A stretch of DNA of 64,000 nt from an uncultured Lachnospiraceae bacterium (GTDB taxonomy: Bacteria > Bacillota > Clostridia > Lachnospirales > Lachnospiraceae). Shown in pieces: positions 29,235 to 37,179 of the stretch. The notes beneath the pieces were generated by a model, which did no database searches, had not been told where the DNA came from, and saw only the letters and a program-made list of their open reading frames with translations. The stretch spans positions 1 to 64,000 of the forward strand of contig ONBW01000019.1 of NCBI GenBank assembly GCA_900316165.1, in the 5' to 3' direction. The first letter of the stretch is position 1; every line of letters begins with the position of its first letter. The translations under genes were made by a program, and so were the position numbers.

Positions 29235-30601
29235 TTACCTTCTATCAAAGCGAATTTTCCGTCTGAATCTCCATCAATAGTAAGACCGGCAGCCTCTGCT
29301 GATTCAAGGCTTTCAATCACCTGCTCATTAAATACCTCACCCGGCACGATAATCGGTATTCCGGGCGGATAGACTGTTACTATCCCGGCACTTACCTCGC
29401 CGGCCGCCTTATTTTTTTCTTTATAAAATATACGCGACCGCTCCGCTATCCCGATATTGTACTTTTTTTCTGGAACTATCGAATAGAGGCCTGCTGCCTT
29501 TCTCTCTTCATCCCCCAGTTCGCTGGCCTTCAAAACCTTTATCAGGCGCTCAAAGCCTTCAGGCGTATCCATTACCGAAGTCATCGCAAGGCAGTAGTCA
29601 AGTGAAGCCATCTCAGGTTCTATTTTACCACGTCTTAAGATGTCTGCAAGTTCCATCCCGCTTCTGCCCTTTAAGTGGAGCACGAGCTTAGACGGATCGT
29701 AATCAAAACAATCGGGCTTAAACAGCGTAATCTGCGGTATTTTTTCAATCTCTCTGCGGAGTATCCCAAGCCTTATCTCATAGTCTTCGAATGCCGCCTT
29801 CCCTTTTTCCTGTAAAAATGAAACGCACCGGTCGATTCCCGCCATCAGCACATAGGACGGTGAGCTCGTTTCGAAATAGTCGAAGTATTTTCTGATAAGC
29901 TCAGCACTGATAAGGCTGTCCTTATTCCTGAGAAGGCTGGCTGTCTGCGTAAGAGACGGCAGTGTTTTGTGAAGACTAACGATAACTGCGTCCGCACCCA
30001 GACTTATTGGATTTTTTGAAAAATCACCGAACCCCAAATGTGCACCGTGAGCCGCATCGACTATCAGAGATACTCCATGACTGTGGCAGATGTCGGATAT
30101 TTTTTCAATATCGGATATCACGCCCTCGTAGGTAGGTGAAGTGAGAATGCAGGCCTTAATGTCGTTTTCAGATGAAAGTATTTCACTTATCTGTTCCGGC
30201 TTGATCTCTCCAGGGATTCCGAAATCGAGAATTTCCGGATAGACATAAGTGACGTCCAAATCCCTTAGTATTGCCGCATGGTAGACACTTTTGTGGCTGT
30301 TTCTGGCGATAAGTACCTTATCTCCCTGTTTTGTCGCAGCAAAAATAGCAGTAAGTATCATATCTGTCGAGCCGCCAACTGAGAGGTAGGCTTCATCTGC
30401 GCCGTAGAGCTTCGCAGTCTCATCTTCGAGCTGCTTAATGATACCTTCCGGCCTGTGAAGATTATCATACCCTTCTATCTCTGTAATGTCTATATCATAT
30501 ACATCAGGAAAGTCTGATCTGATGCGCTTATGGCCAGGCATATGCATAGGATACGGGTCGTCCTGCCGTAATTGTTTTAATTTTTCTAATAACTCCATCA
30601 C
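29231..30601 (-). CDS. PLP-dependent Orn/Lys/Arg decarboxylase-type enzyme
   Basis: A 456-residue member of the fold-type I decarboxylases of the YaaO/SpeA group. The start MPGHKR segment, the VSLHKTL motif with PLP lysine Lys212, DAAHGAH and the C-terminal PPGIPIIVPGE motif are all present. Such enzymes make cadaverine, agmatine or putrescine; the substrate cannot be decided here. In Bacillus, yaaO lies next to tmk-yaaR-holB, so the context matches. Overlaps 4 nt with both neighbours. Confidence 0.9.
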   Translation of the reverse strand: MMELLEKLKQLRQDDPYPMHMPGHKRIRSDFPDVYDIDITEIEGYDNLHRPEGIIKQLEDETAKLYGADEAYLSVGGSTDMILTAIFAATKQGDKVLIARNSHKSVYHAAILRDLDVTYVYPEILDFGIPGEIKPEQISEILSSENDIKACILTSPTYEGVISDIEKISDICHSHGVSLIVDAAHGAHLGFGDFSKNPISLGADAVIVSLHKTLPSLTQTASLLRNKDSLISAELIRKYFDYFETSSPSYVLMAGIDRCVSFLQEKGKAAFEDYEIRLGILRREIEKIPQITLFKPDCFDYDPSKLVLHLKGRSGMELADILRRGKIEPEMASLDYCLAMTSVMDTPEGFERLIKVLKASELGDEERKAAGLYSIVPEKKYNIGIAERSRIFYKEKNKAAGEVSAGIVTVYPPGIPIIVPGEVFNEQVIESLESAEAAGLTIDGDSDGKFALIEGK

Positions 30602-31524
30602 TCCAAATACCTTCTCAGCTCTGGCATCCAGTCTCCAAAGAATAATTCATCCTTTGTAAGTGCTGCCCAGATCGGTTCAATAAAACTGATAAGAACCTCC
30701 ATCGTCTCTTCCCAGCCAGGCTCTTTTATCCTGTGCCTTCTTAAGAGAACCTTCCATTTTTTCTTCATATGGGAATTTTTCACATAGCTTTTAAATACTT
30801 CAAAGCTGTGCCAGCTGAGTTCCGACTTTTTCTCAGCCTCAATCGCATCGTAGATGTCTCTGGCCGCAAACTTTGTCGTACCAAGCAGCCTGTACAGATA
30901 CAGGTAGATATCCATATCATTTATCAGTTCGAGCTTTTCGATGATCTCACAGATATAGTCCGCAGCCTGATACTCTTTTGGATAAACTCTTACGTCTATT
31001 TCCTGTATTTCCGGATCAAAGAACTCATACGTCGCTTTCTCTTTCGAAAAATCGTCCAGCTCTTCGTCTTCGATGTCCGATTTCTTTTCCTTGAAAAAAT
31101 CAGTACCAGGCTCTATTTTTACCTCAAGCGGCACATACATGCCGTCGTAGGAAAATTCAACTCGATTTCCTGTTCCGATCTTTATGACCAGCGGACAGTC
31201 TTCCTTTACTGCTGCCTTCTGTATCTGAAGAAGCAGCTTCGCTGCAAAATCCTTCGTATATGCGCAGCCCGGAACAAAGCCTGCTGCCTTGCCGATACTC
31301 TCATCCTCGATATAATAACATCTTATCCCATCTTCAAGTATATGGACATCCTGATGAGGATCGAGCGAAACCGGCGTTTTTACCAGCAGATTCTGGTTGA
31401 AGCCTGTCTTCTCTGTAAAGTACAGCACAAGTCCAGCGACATACCATCCCAGGACCTGGGCAAATGGGATATTCTGCTGTTCCGAGTATTTTTTCAAGTC
31501 AGAGCGTCTCATCATCAGAGCCAC
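30598..31524 (-). CDS. AbiEii-like toxin-fold protein without nucleotidyltransferase motif
   Basis: A 308-residue protein. Its C-terminal half follows the AbiEii/AbiGii pattern: VRVYPKEYQAADYICEII, TKFAARDIYDA and a closing FIEPIWAAL helix. The N-terminal half has the family's initial helices (LGWYVAGLVLYFTEKTGFNQ) but the KGGT and D-x-D catalytic motifs of the nucleotidyltransferase are absent: the matching position reads LLVKTPVSLDPHQ. The gene overlaps an AbiEi-like gene upstream by 10 nt and the PLP decarboxylase by 4 nt. It may be an inactivated or repurposed toxin. The assignment is from pattern recognition and should be checked by profile search. Confidence 0.6.
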   Translation of the reverse strand: MALMMRRSDLKKYSEQQNIPFAQVLGWYVAGLVLYFTEKTGFNQNLLVKTPVSLDPHQDVHILEDGIRCYYIEDESIGKAAGFVPGCAYTKDFAAKLLLQIQKAAVKEDCPLVIKIGTGNRVEFSYDGMYVPLEVKIEPGTDFFKEKKSDIEDEELDDFSKEKATYEFFDPEIQEIDVRVYPKEYQAADYICEIIEKLELINDMDIYLYLYRLLGTTKFAARDIYDAIEAEKKSELSWHSFEVFKSYVKNSHMKKKWKVLLRRHRIKEPGWEETMEVLISFIEPIWAALTKDELFFGDWMPELRRYLE

Positions 31525-32153
31525 ACCCCTATCATCGACTGAACTTTTTTCTTTACTGACCGCTCCTCGGCATAGTACATCAGATGCTCGATATTTTTTC
31601 TATCGTCGCGGATATAGTTAAAAACGCCCTCCTGAAATTCGGCCTTGGACATTTTTTCCTGATACTTCAGGACATCGCAAATCAGGCGGTCTCTATCGTA
31701 GATCTTCATCTCAAAGCCTGGCTTTTCTAATGTTTCGACTCCCAGCTCCAAAACCTCTGATTTCGTATAATATGGCGCAACCAGCGGATAATCGAGGTTG
31801 AACCGGGATTTGCTGGCGTTTTTATCTATCGCTATAGCCCAGCCATAAGGTCTCTGCTTCAGATAACCATGGTAGTAGAGCGCGCTCTCCATCGTAAGCA
31901 CACCATCCGTGTGAAACATTGCGTAGATCAGCTTTTCTTCCGAAATCTTTCCTTTCTTTTCAGAATAAAAGCCATTCTTAATCTTTGATAATTCACCGTC
32001 TGCCACAAACTGCTGAAGCCTGCGATAGTCGACTCCTAAATCAGTAATCTCTTTTGTCTTCGCGAGTCCGCCGTTTTCCTCTATCAGGGCCTCTATTCTT
32101 TCGAGGTCATACGTCCTCTTTTCATCCCGATACATTGGTATTTCTGGTTTCAT
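31515..32153 (-). CDS. AbiEi-like antitoxin / transcriptional regulator
   Basis: A 212-residue protein with an N-terminal winged-helix AbiEi-type domain (about 15-70: IEENGGLAKTKEITDLGVDY, then LQQFVADGELSKIKNGFYS), followed by the AbiEi antitoxin core (LTMESALYYHGYLKQRPYGW). In known type IV AbiE systems this protein represses its promoter and counters the downstream nucleotidyltransferase. Here it is the first gene of a housekeeping operon, overlapping the AbiEii-like gene by 10 nt, so it could control the whole operon. Function is inference. Confidence 0.72.
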   Translation of the reverse strand: MKPEIPMYRDEKRTYDLERIEALIEENGGLAKTKEITDLGVDYRRLQQFVADGELSKIKNGFYSEKKGKISEEKLIYAMFHTDGVLTMESALYYHGYLKQRPYGWAIAIDKNASKSRFNLDYPLVAPYYTKSEVLELGVETLEKPGFEMKIYDRDRLICDVLKYQEKMSKAEFQEGVFNYIRDDRKNIEHLMYYAEERSVKKKVQSMIGVWL

Positions 32154-32206
32154 AATGTCCTCTTTTGTCCAAATAATTGCCGAATCCCGTTCAATTAATA
32201 TGTAAA

Positions 32207-32235
32207 ATTATACCATAGCAAATTTTATTTTTCCA
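32207..32235 (-). promoter_or_regulatory. promoter of the AbiE-like/holB/sirtuin operon
   Basis: On the minus strand: TGGAAA at 32235-32230, 17-nt spacer, TATAAT at 32212-32207 preceded by GG. It is back to back with the dacF promoter, sharing about 80 bp. Confidence 0.6.
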
Positions 32236-32244
32236 CGGTTTTGA

Positions 32245-32273
32245 TTGCAATAAATCCCGTTTTGCTTTATTAT
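32245..32273 (+). promoter_or_regulatory. promoter of dacF
   Basis: TTGCAA at 32245-32250, 17-nt spacer, TATTAT at 32268-32273. A leader of about 30 nt with GGAGA precedes the ATG. Confidence 0.72.
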
Positions 32274-32308
32274 ATTAAGGAAATTTTTACATTTCGAATG
32301 GAGATATT

Positions 32309-33751
32309 ATGCATTTTTTTAAAATTAAAAGAATATTAACAGCTGCACTTCTTTCTGCGACTGTTTTTTCAGCTGTTGTTTTCAGCGTGTCACCAGCGAT
32401 GGCGACTAATAATACTGATACCGAATCCGATGGATCTTCTGATACAAGTGATTCTTCCGGTGAGATTTCCTGGCCTAAGGGTCCAAAGGTGAACTCAAAG
32501 TCTGCAGTACTTATGGATGTAGACAGTGGAACAGTTCTCTACAGTAAAAAGCCAAATGCCAAGCACTATCCAGCCAGTATCACAAAGATCATGACAGCGA
32601 TGGTCGCCTTGGAGCACAGCTCTCTTGATGAGACTGTTACCTATTCCAAAGATGCTGTCGCACAGAGCTATGGAGGTACCTCGAGCATTTCCCGTGATAT
32701 CGGTGAAAAAATGACCATGGAGGAATCGCTATACGGCATGATGCTTGAATCTGCAAATGAATGTGCCTGGGCTATTGCAGAGCATGTAGGCGGGACCGAG
32801 GAGAATTTCATCAAAATGATGAACGATAAAGCCAAGTCATTGGGCTGCACTCATACTCATTTTGATAATCCAAACGGTCTTCCTGATAAGGAGCACTGGA
32901 CAACTGCTCTCGACATGGCAAAAATTTCCCGTGCCGCTTATCAGAATCCCATTTTTGCAAAAATAACCGGAACCAAGACTTATGTGATACCGCCGACTAA
33001 CAAGCATAAAGACAGTACCTATTTAAACAACCATCACTGTATGCTTAATTACTACCACACATCCAGATATCTCTATGATTACTGTGTCGGTGGTAAGACT
33101 GGTTACACCGTTGCTGCAAAGTCTACTCTTGTGACCTATGCTAAAAAGGATGGCCACACCTTAGTCTGCGTCGTCATGTGTGCACAGACTCCGAATCACT
33201 GGCTTGATACCAGAAAGCTCTTGGACTGGGGCTTTGAGAATTTCAAGTCTGTTAAGGTATCTGACCTGAGCAATCTTTCTGTTGATTCTTCTAAGCTTGG
33301 AACCACAAATTATGGTGCTGATTCATCTCTTATCTCTGTTGATGATTCTTCAACTATCATGATTCCAAAAAATGCTTCTGAATCAGATGTGACTACTTCT
33401 CTGAAGAAGTCATCCTCTTCAGACGGTAGTGTAATAGGTCTTATGGAATTTAAGTATGGCAATAAAAAAGTAGGAACCTGCCAACTAAAGGCGAATACAT
33501 CTGAAGAATCAAGTTATCCTTTTCATAATCTTTCGGCCAATCTTGATGATAAAAATGACAGCTCTTCTTTCATTCAGGTAAATATCTTCCTGATTGTTAT
33601 AGCTGCCGCTTTGGCACTGGCCGCTGCTATCGGAATTTTCTTTCTTCTCCGCCATATATACTGGTCAGTTTCAAAGCACCAGAGAGACGTACATTCTGCC
33701 AAAAAAGGCAGGATAAAGTATAAGAAAATCAGAAATAACGATAAACACTAG
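32309..33751 (+). CDS. D-alanyl-D-alanine carboxypeptidase (DacF-type PBP)
   Basis: A penicillin-binding protein that trims the terminal D-Ala of peptidoglycan stem peptides. The 480-residue protein has an export signal (about 8-31), a Ser/Asp-rich linker, and a peptidase S11 domain with all motifs: Ser90-x-x-Lys93 (SITK), Ser148-Ala-Asn150, and Lys263-Thr-Gly. Unusual is the C-terminal end: instead of an amphipathic anchor it has a full membrane helix (about 427-449) and a basic cytoplasmic tail. Read in the head-on orientation to the fork. Confidence 0.92.
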   Translation: MHFFKIKRILTAALLSATVFSAVVFSVSPAMATNNTDTESDGSSDTSDSSGEISWPKGPKVNSKSAVLMDVDSGTVLYSKKPNAKHYPASITKIMTAMVALEHSSLDETVTYSKDAVAQSYGGTSSISRDIGEKMTMEESLYGMMLESANECAWAIAEHVGGTEENFIKMMNDKAKSLGCTHTHFDNPNGLPDKEHWTTALDMAKISRAAYQNPIFAKITGTKTYVIPPTNKHKDSTYLNNHHCMLNYYHTSRYLYDYCVGGKTGYTVAAKSTLVTYAKKDGHTLVCVVMCAQTPNHWLDTRKLLDWGFENFKSVKVSDLSNLSVDSSKLGTTNYGADSSLISVDDSSTIMIPKNASESDVTTSLKKSSSSDGSVIGLMEFKYGNKKVGTCQLKANTSEESSYPFHNLSANLDDKNDSSSFIQVNIFLIVIAAALALAAAIGIFFLLRHIYWSVSKHQRDVHSAKKGRIKYKKIRNNDKH

Positions 33752-33799
33752 AACCTGATATTACATTTTTTGTAACGAAAACCATTATCGAACATTTCG

Positions 33800-33884
33800 T
33801 TGTCCACATGTTTTCCACAAAATGTGGATAACTCATCTAGATATAGTATTCAGTTTTCTATATTTTCTGATAAAGTGTGCATAA
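33800..33884. promoter_or_regulatory. DnaA-box cluster outside oriC
   Basis: Between the convergent dacF and trmB genes: TTGTCCACA (33800-33808), TTTTCCACA (33811-33819), the perfect TTATCCACA on the minus strand (33831-33823), and TTATGCACA on the minus strand (33884-33876). The first three fall in 32 bp. The 14 bases starting at 33823 (TGTGGATAACTCAT) recur exactly at 48570 in oriC. The segment 33885-33908 shows nothing else. Confidence 0.7.
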
Positions 33885-33908
33885 ATCAACTTTCATTTGA
33901 AATTTTAA

Positions 33909-33940
33909 AAAAGACAGGCAATCTCTTGTGCCTGTCTTTT
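33909..33940. terminator. bidirectional terminator between dacF and trmB
   Basis: A perfect 12-bp stem (AAAAGACAGGCA/TGCCTGTCTTTT) with an 8-nt loop and T-runs in both directions, placed between convergent genes. Confidence 0.9.
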
Positions 33941-33957
33941 CCTATGTATCTGTGATT

Positions 33958-34614
33958 TTATTTATCTTCTTTCTCAAATATGACCTTGTATATCGGGTTT
34001 CCCTTCGCTGAAAACTTCTCCTCATACTCAGTCATGATATTCCCTGCATTCATGGCTGCATCGTTATGAAGATCGCGGGTTACAGCAATAATTTTCCATC
34101 CCGGTGTCTGCTCTATCGATTCTAGTGAAAAATCAAAGAGGTCGGTGTTATCCGTCTTAAACTCTATCTGTCCGCCGTCCTTTAGAATCACATGATAGAG
34201 ATCTAAGAACCGCTGATGAGTAAGCCTTCTTTTCGCGTGCCTGTTGCGAGGCCAGGGATCTGAGAAGTTCAGGTAGATCCTGTCTATCTCCTGCTCTCCA
34301 AACACATTCGTAAGTTCTCTGCCATCCATACACAATAGCCTCAGGTTCGCTGGCGGCTCCTCCATCGCCTCAAGCTTCTGGATTCCCCTCAGGAGCACAG
34401 ATGAGTACATCTCTATCCCTATATAGCCGTTCTCCGGATGCGTCAGAGCCATCTCCTTGATAAATCGGCCCTTGCCCATTCCTATCTCTATACGCACCGG
34501 CTTACCGCTAAAGAACGTCTCGCTGAACCTGCCCTTATACTGCTCGGGTTCATCTATTGTAAAAATACTCTCAGCTACGGCTTCCTTCGATCCGGGGATA
34601 TTTCTGAGTCTCAT
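33958..34614 (-). CDS. trmB: tRNA (guanine46-N7)-methyltransferase
   Basis: Methylates G46 in the variable loop of tRNAs using SAM. The 218-residue protein carries IEIGMGKGRFI, the YIGIEMYSSVLLRGIQK segment, and the family signature LNFSDPWPRNRHAKRRLTH with catalytic Asp, plus the C-terminal TEYEEKFSAKGNPIYK. Length is normal. It is monocistronic and convergent with dacF. Confidence 0.95.
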   Translation of the reverse strand: MRLRNIPGSKEAVAESIFTIDEPEQYKGRFSETFFSGKPVRIEIGMGKGRFIKEMALTHPENGYIGIEMYSSVLLRGIQKLEAMEEPPANLRLLCMDGRELTNVFGEQEIDRIYLNFSDPWPRNRHAKRRLTHQRFLDLYHVILKDGGQIEFKTDNTDLFDFSLESIEQTPGWKIIAVTRDLHNDAAMNAGNIMTEYEEKFSAKGNPIYKVIFEKEDK

Positions 34615-34770
34615 TTTAGATTCTTTTCCTCCTGATTACTTCATTAATTATTAAAAAATCTGATTCTGTATTTCGTTAATATATATCTTAGGCTAATACC
34701 GTTATTTATTTCTCATCTCATCAATTTTTTAATTTGCTGTTTTATTTAATCTGCTTTTATTTTTTTATAA

Positions 34771-34814
34771 AAAAAAGTCCATGTTCCGCGACAAGTTCGC
34801 AAAACAAGGACCTT
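34771..34814 (-). terminator. terminator of the tRNA-Lys gene
   Basis: On the minus strand an 11-bp interrupted stem (AGGTCCTTGTT with AACATGGACTT) lies just after the tRNA and is followed by eight T. The rest of the 34615-34770 gap is AT-rich, and nothing else was seen in it. Confidence 0.75.
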
Positions 34815-34818
34815 CTGC

Positions 34819-34891
34819 TGCGCGATCAGGGGTTCGAACCCTGGACACCCTGATTAAGAGTCAGGTGCTCTGCCAGCTGAGCTAATCGCGC
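34819..34891 (-). tRNA. tRNA-Lys (anticodon CTT)
   Basis: A 73-nt cloverleaf: acceptor GCGCGAT/ATCGCGC, D-arm GCTC/GAGC, anticodon stem CCTGA/TCAGG with loop CTCTTAA giving CTT, T-arm CAGGG-TTCGAAC-CCCTG, discriminator A. CCA is not encoded. A -35-like TTGCAT abuts the 5' end without a matching -10, so the real promoter is unclear. Confidence 0.95.
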
Positions 34892-34993
34892 TAAAATGCA
34901 AGCACTTTTTCATTTTTTTTCGAATTTTATATATTGTTTATAATTTACCCAAACTTTATCTGCCTTTTGTTTTCATTTATTTTTTCAAAAAAC

Positions 34994-35036
34994 AACCAGT
35001 TCTTTTCGCTGTTTCCCAACTGCGATAGAACTGGTT
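34994..35036 (-). terminator. terminator of the repeat-rich membrane protein gene
   Basis: A perfect 10-bp stem (AACCAGTTCT/AGAACTGGTT) with a long loop, followed on the minus strand by a T-run. Confidence 0.85.
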
Positions 35037-35045
35037 GACTTGGTT

Positions 35046-36785
35046 TTACTGTACCTTTGAGAATAGTGCTTCAATCTCCTCTGGCGTCATCATACGATTC
35101 GGATCTCCTCCTGCTTCTGGTTTTGAGTCCTCTGGCTTTTTCTCCGATTCTGTACTATCTGTACTGTTATCGTTGTTATTTTCTGTATCAGCAGAATTTG
35201 CTGTGCTGCTGTCAGAATCGCTTCCTGCATTTGCTGACGCAAAAAGGGCTGCTATCTGCTCTGGTGAAAGCTTTGCATTCGGATCATTTGATATCGGAGC
35301 TGCATTTGTTTCTGGTTCTGGCGCTGGTTCCTCTGGTGCAGGTCCTGGCTCCTGCGGCTTTTCATCTGGCGTAGATTCAGGCTCTTCTGCTTTTTCTTCA
35401 GGTGCTGGTTCTACATCTTCTGGTGTTGAATCTTCATTTATAGATGAATCAACATCTAATCCCAGATCGTCATCAGCTCCTGCATCCACTGTCAGGTCAG
35501 TATCTGTTGATAAGTCTGAATCAAGATTCAACTCATCGTCTACTACCGCATCTGTATCAAGACTTAGTCCATCGTCTGTTTTGGTGTCTTCATCTAGAGT
35601 CAGTCCATTATCTACATCTGTGTCTGCATCAAGACTCAACCCATCATTTGTTGATTCATCAGTGTCAAGGCTTAAGTCATCGTCTGTTTCGGTGTCAAGG
35701 CTCAGTCCATCGTCTGTTGTTTCATCTGTATCAAGGCTCAGTCCGTCATCTGTTGTTTCATCTGTATCAAGGCTCAGTCCGTCATCTGTTGTTTCATCAG
35801 TATCAAGGCTCAGTCCATCATCTATTGCTTCTTCTGTGTCAAGGCTCAGCCCATCATCTGCTGCTTCCTCTATATCAAGGCTCAGCTCATCTCCATCCGT
35901 TTCGTTTGATTCTTCAGACTCATTTAAGGATACAGATTCAGGTTCAATGTCCAGATCAAGGTCAGTATCTGCGGTGGTATCTTCATCTGTATTTGCAGTA
36001 TTATCTGATTTGAATTCTTCTGTCTGCGGCGCAGCATTATATGTACCCTGCTGAGGAACAGATCCTGACACAAGAGAACCTGCAAAAATTACAGGCGGCT
36101 TTTCTACAAGAGCTTTCTGCGACTGTTCCAGTCTTTCGATGTCTGCATCCATTCTCTTTAATTCATGCAGGACATCATCGATTGAATTCGTTAATTTTCT
36201 TATCTGATCATTTGATGCTCCGGAAATCTGCTGCTCTGTCGGTGTTGCTGGTGTAGATCCTGAAAATCGATCTGATTTTTCAGTAAGAGTCTGGATATCT
36301 GCCTGCATATCTGCAATCTTTCCAGCAACTACAGCGTTAGAATTCATCAAAGCATCGGCGTTTTCCTTTGTTCTTCCGATCGTGACCTTAGCCAGGGCCT
36401 TGATTGCGTTTATGATTTCCTCAGCCGGTACTGCGTATTCTTCACTCATTTGCTGTATTTTATTATCTGCGTCAGCTTGAGATTTTCTTGTCAGTTCAAA
36501 CATAGCCTGCAGCACCTTTGCCATGTCTTCCGACTCTTTATCTCTTCTATGCTCCTCGGCTGATTTATTAAGTACATAAAAAATAACCGACCACAGTCCA
36601 AATATCACAAATATAATTGCGCAAAATAATGTCTTCGAAGAATTAATTCTCGAAACTATTATCAGTACTGTCAGACATACAATAGCAAGTATCGAACTGA
36701 TCAGTAAAAAAATCTGATAAATTCTATTGTTCTGTTGTTTTTTCTTCTTGTTTTCTTCAGGTGCATTATCCATATGGGCCCCCAT
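35046..36785 (-). CDS. membrane protein with acidic 12-residue repeats, unknown function
   Basis: A 579-residue protein (start at 36785 or the ATG at 36773; no strong ribosome site decides). Two membrane helices lie at about 22-45 and 49-70. A helical, probably coiled-coil region spans about 75-235. A very acidic domain (about 290-440) consists of repeats of DDGLSLDTDETT. The C-terminal part is Pro/Glu/Ser-rich and holds two short motifs, LSPEQIAALFA and MTPEEIEALFS, resembling the N-terminal peptide of FliM/FliN-type proteins. No family recognised. The design suggests a membrane anchor with a long disordered scaffold carrying repeated docking sites (inference). Confidence 0.72.
   Translation of the reverse strand: MGAHMDNAPEENKKKKQQNNRIYQIFLLISSILAIVCLTVLIIVSRINSSKTLFCAIIFVIFGLWSVIFYVLNKSAEEHRRDKESEDMAKVLQAMFELTRKSQADADNKIQQMSEEYAVPAEEIINAIKALAKVTIGRTKENADALMNSNAVVAGKIADMQADIQTLTEKSDRFSGSTPATPTEQQISGASNDQIRKLTNSIDDVLHELKRMDADIERLEQSQKALVEKPPVIFAGSLVSGSVPQQGTYNAAPQTEEFKSDNTANTDEDTTADTDLDLDIEPESVSLNESEESNETDGDELSLDIEEAADDGLSLDTEEAIDDGLSLDTDETTDDGLSLDTDETTDDGLSLDTDETTDDGLSLDTETDDDLSLDTDESTNDGLSLDADTDVDNGLTLDEDTKTDDGLSLDTDAVVDDELNLDSDLSTDTDLTVDAGADDDLGLDVDSSINEDSTPEDVEPAPEEKAEEPESTPDEKPQEPGPAPEEPAPEPETNAAPISNDPNAKLSPEQIAALFASANAGSDSDSSTANSADTENNNDNSTDSTESEKKPEDSKPEAGGDPNRMMTPEEIEALFSKVQ
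35665..35890 (-). repeat. 36-bp tandem repeat inside the acidic protein gene
   Basis: The core TCAAGGCTCAG recurs at 35695, 35731, 35767, 35803, 35839 and 35875, spaced exactly 36 bp, with one shorter 30-bp unit before (35665). The middle units are nearly identical, which points to recent copy gain or loss. Confidence 0.9.
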
Positions 36786-36984
36786 TCTATAGAATTGATA
36801 GATTTTAGTTGACTTTTGTAACTTCTATCCTTACTTTACCCTTTTTTATATTGAATTGCAAGAAAAATATATTCTTTCTTATTTTAATTGTTTTACGTTT
36901 CAACTAATCTTTTTATTGTTAATTCCGTTTATTAAATGTTCACTATATCTTCACACTTTTATCACATATTGCCCTTATTATGTT

Positions 36985-37078
36985 TTTGTTGATCGGGAAA
37001 CCGGTCGACCAATATTTTTCATACTCTCCCCTTTAGCCACGGCTCTCCCCCTAATAGAATGCCGTGGCTTTTATTTTT
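36985..37078 (+). ncRNA. candidate small RNA with C-rich terminator loop
   Basis: A plus-strand intrinsic terminator (perfect AGCCACGGC/GCCGTGGCT stem, then TTTTATTTTTT) has no plus-strand gene upstream for over 3 kb. Before it lies a 6-bp hairpin GATCGG-GAAA-CCGGTC with a GNRA loop (36991-37006). Unpaired CTCTCCCC occurs both before the terminator stem and in its loop, the pattern of C-rich small RNAs such as RoxS/RsaE that bind ribosome sites. No convincing promoter was found. The 85-residue reading frame across it has no ribosome site and is hydrophobic by base composition. Confidence 0.5.
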
Positions 37079-37143
37079 TCGTTATATTAATTTTCATTTA
37101 TCTCATTAATTGAATTGAAAATCTTTTATTTTTCATAGAAAAA

Positions 37144-37169
37144 AGACGTGGAATTAATCCTTCCACGCC
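37144..37169 (-). terminator. terminator after tRNA-Arg
   Basis: On the minus strand a 9-bp stem with one G-T pair (GGCGTGGAA/TTCCACGTC) is followed by a run of six T, directly downstream of the tRNA. Confidence 0.85.
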
Positions 37170-37179
37170 TTTTATGATA

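Noticed and set aside
35665..35890. CRISPR-like regular repeat
   Set aside because: Units are adjacent 36-bp copies without unique spacers and encode an in-frame protein repeat. No CRISPR array or cas gene was seen anywhere in the window.
35035..36054. A 339-residue plus-strand frame, rich in Ser-Ser-Val repeats
   Set aside because: It is the antisense of the acidic 12-residue repeats in the minus-strand membrane protein. It has no ribosome site, and the minus-strand frame has membrane helices, a terminator and conserved-looking motifs.
36856..37113. An 85-residue plus-strand hydrophobic frame
   Set aside because: It runs through the candidate small RNA and its terminator, has no ribosome site, and its hydrophobicity follows from T-rich DNA.
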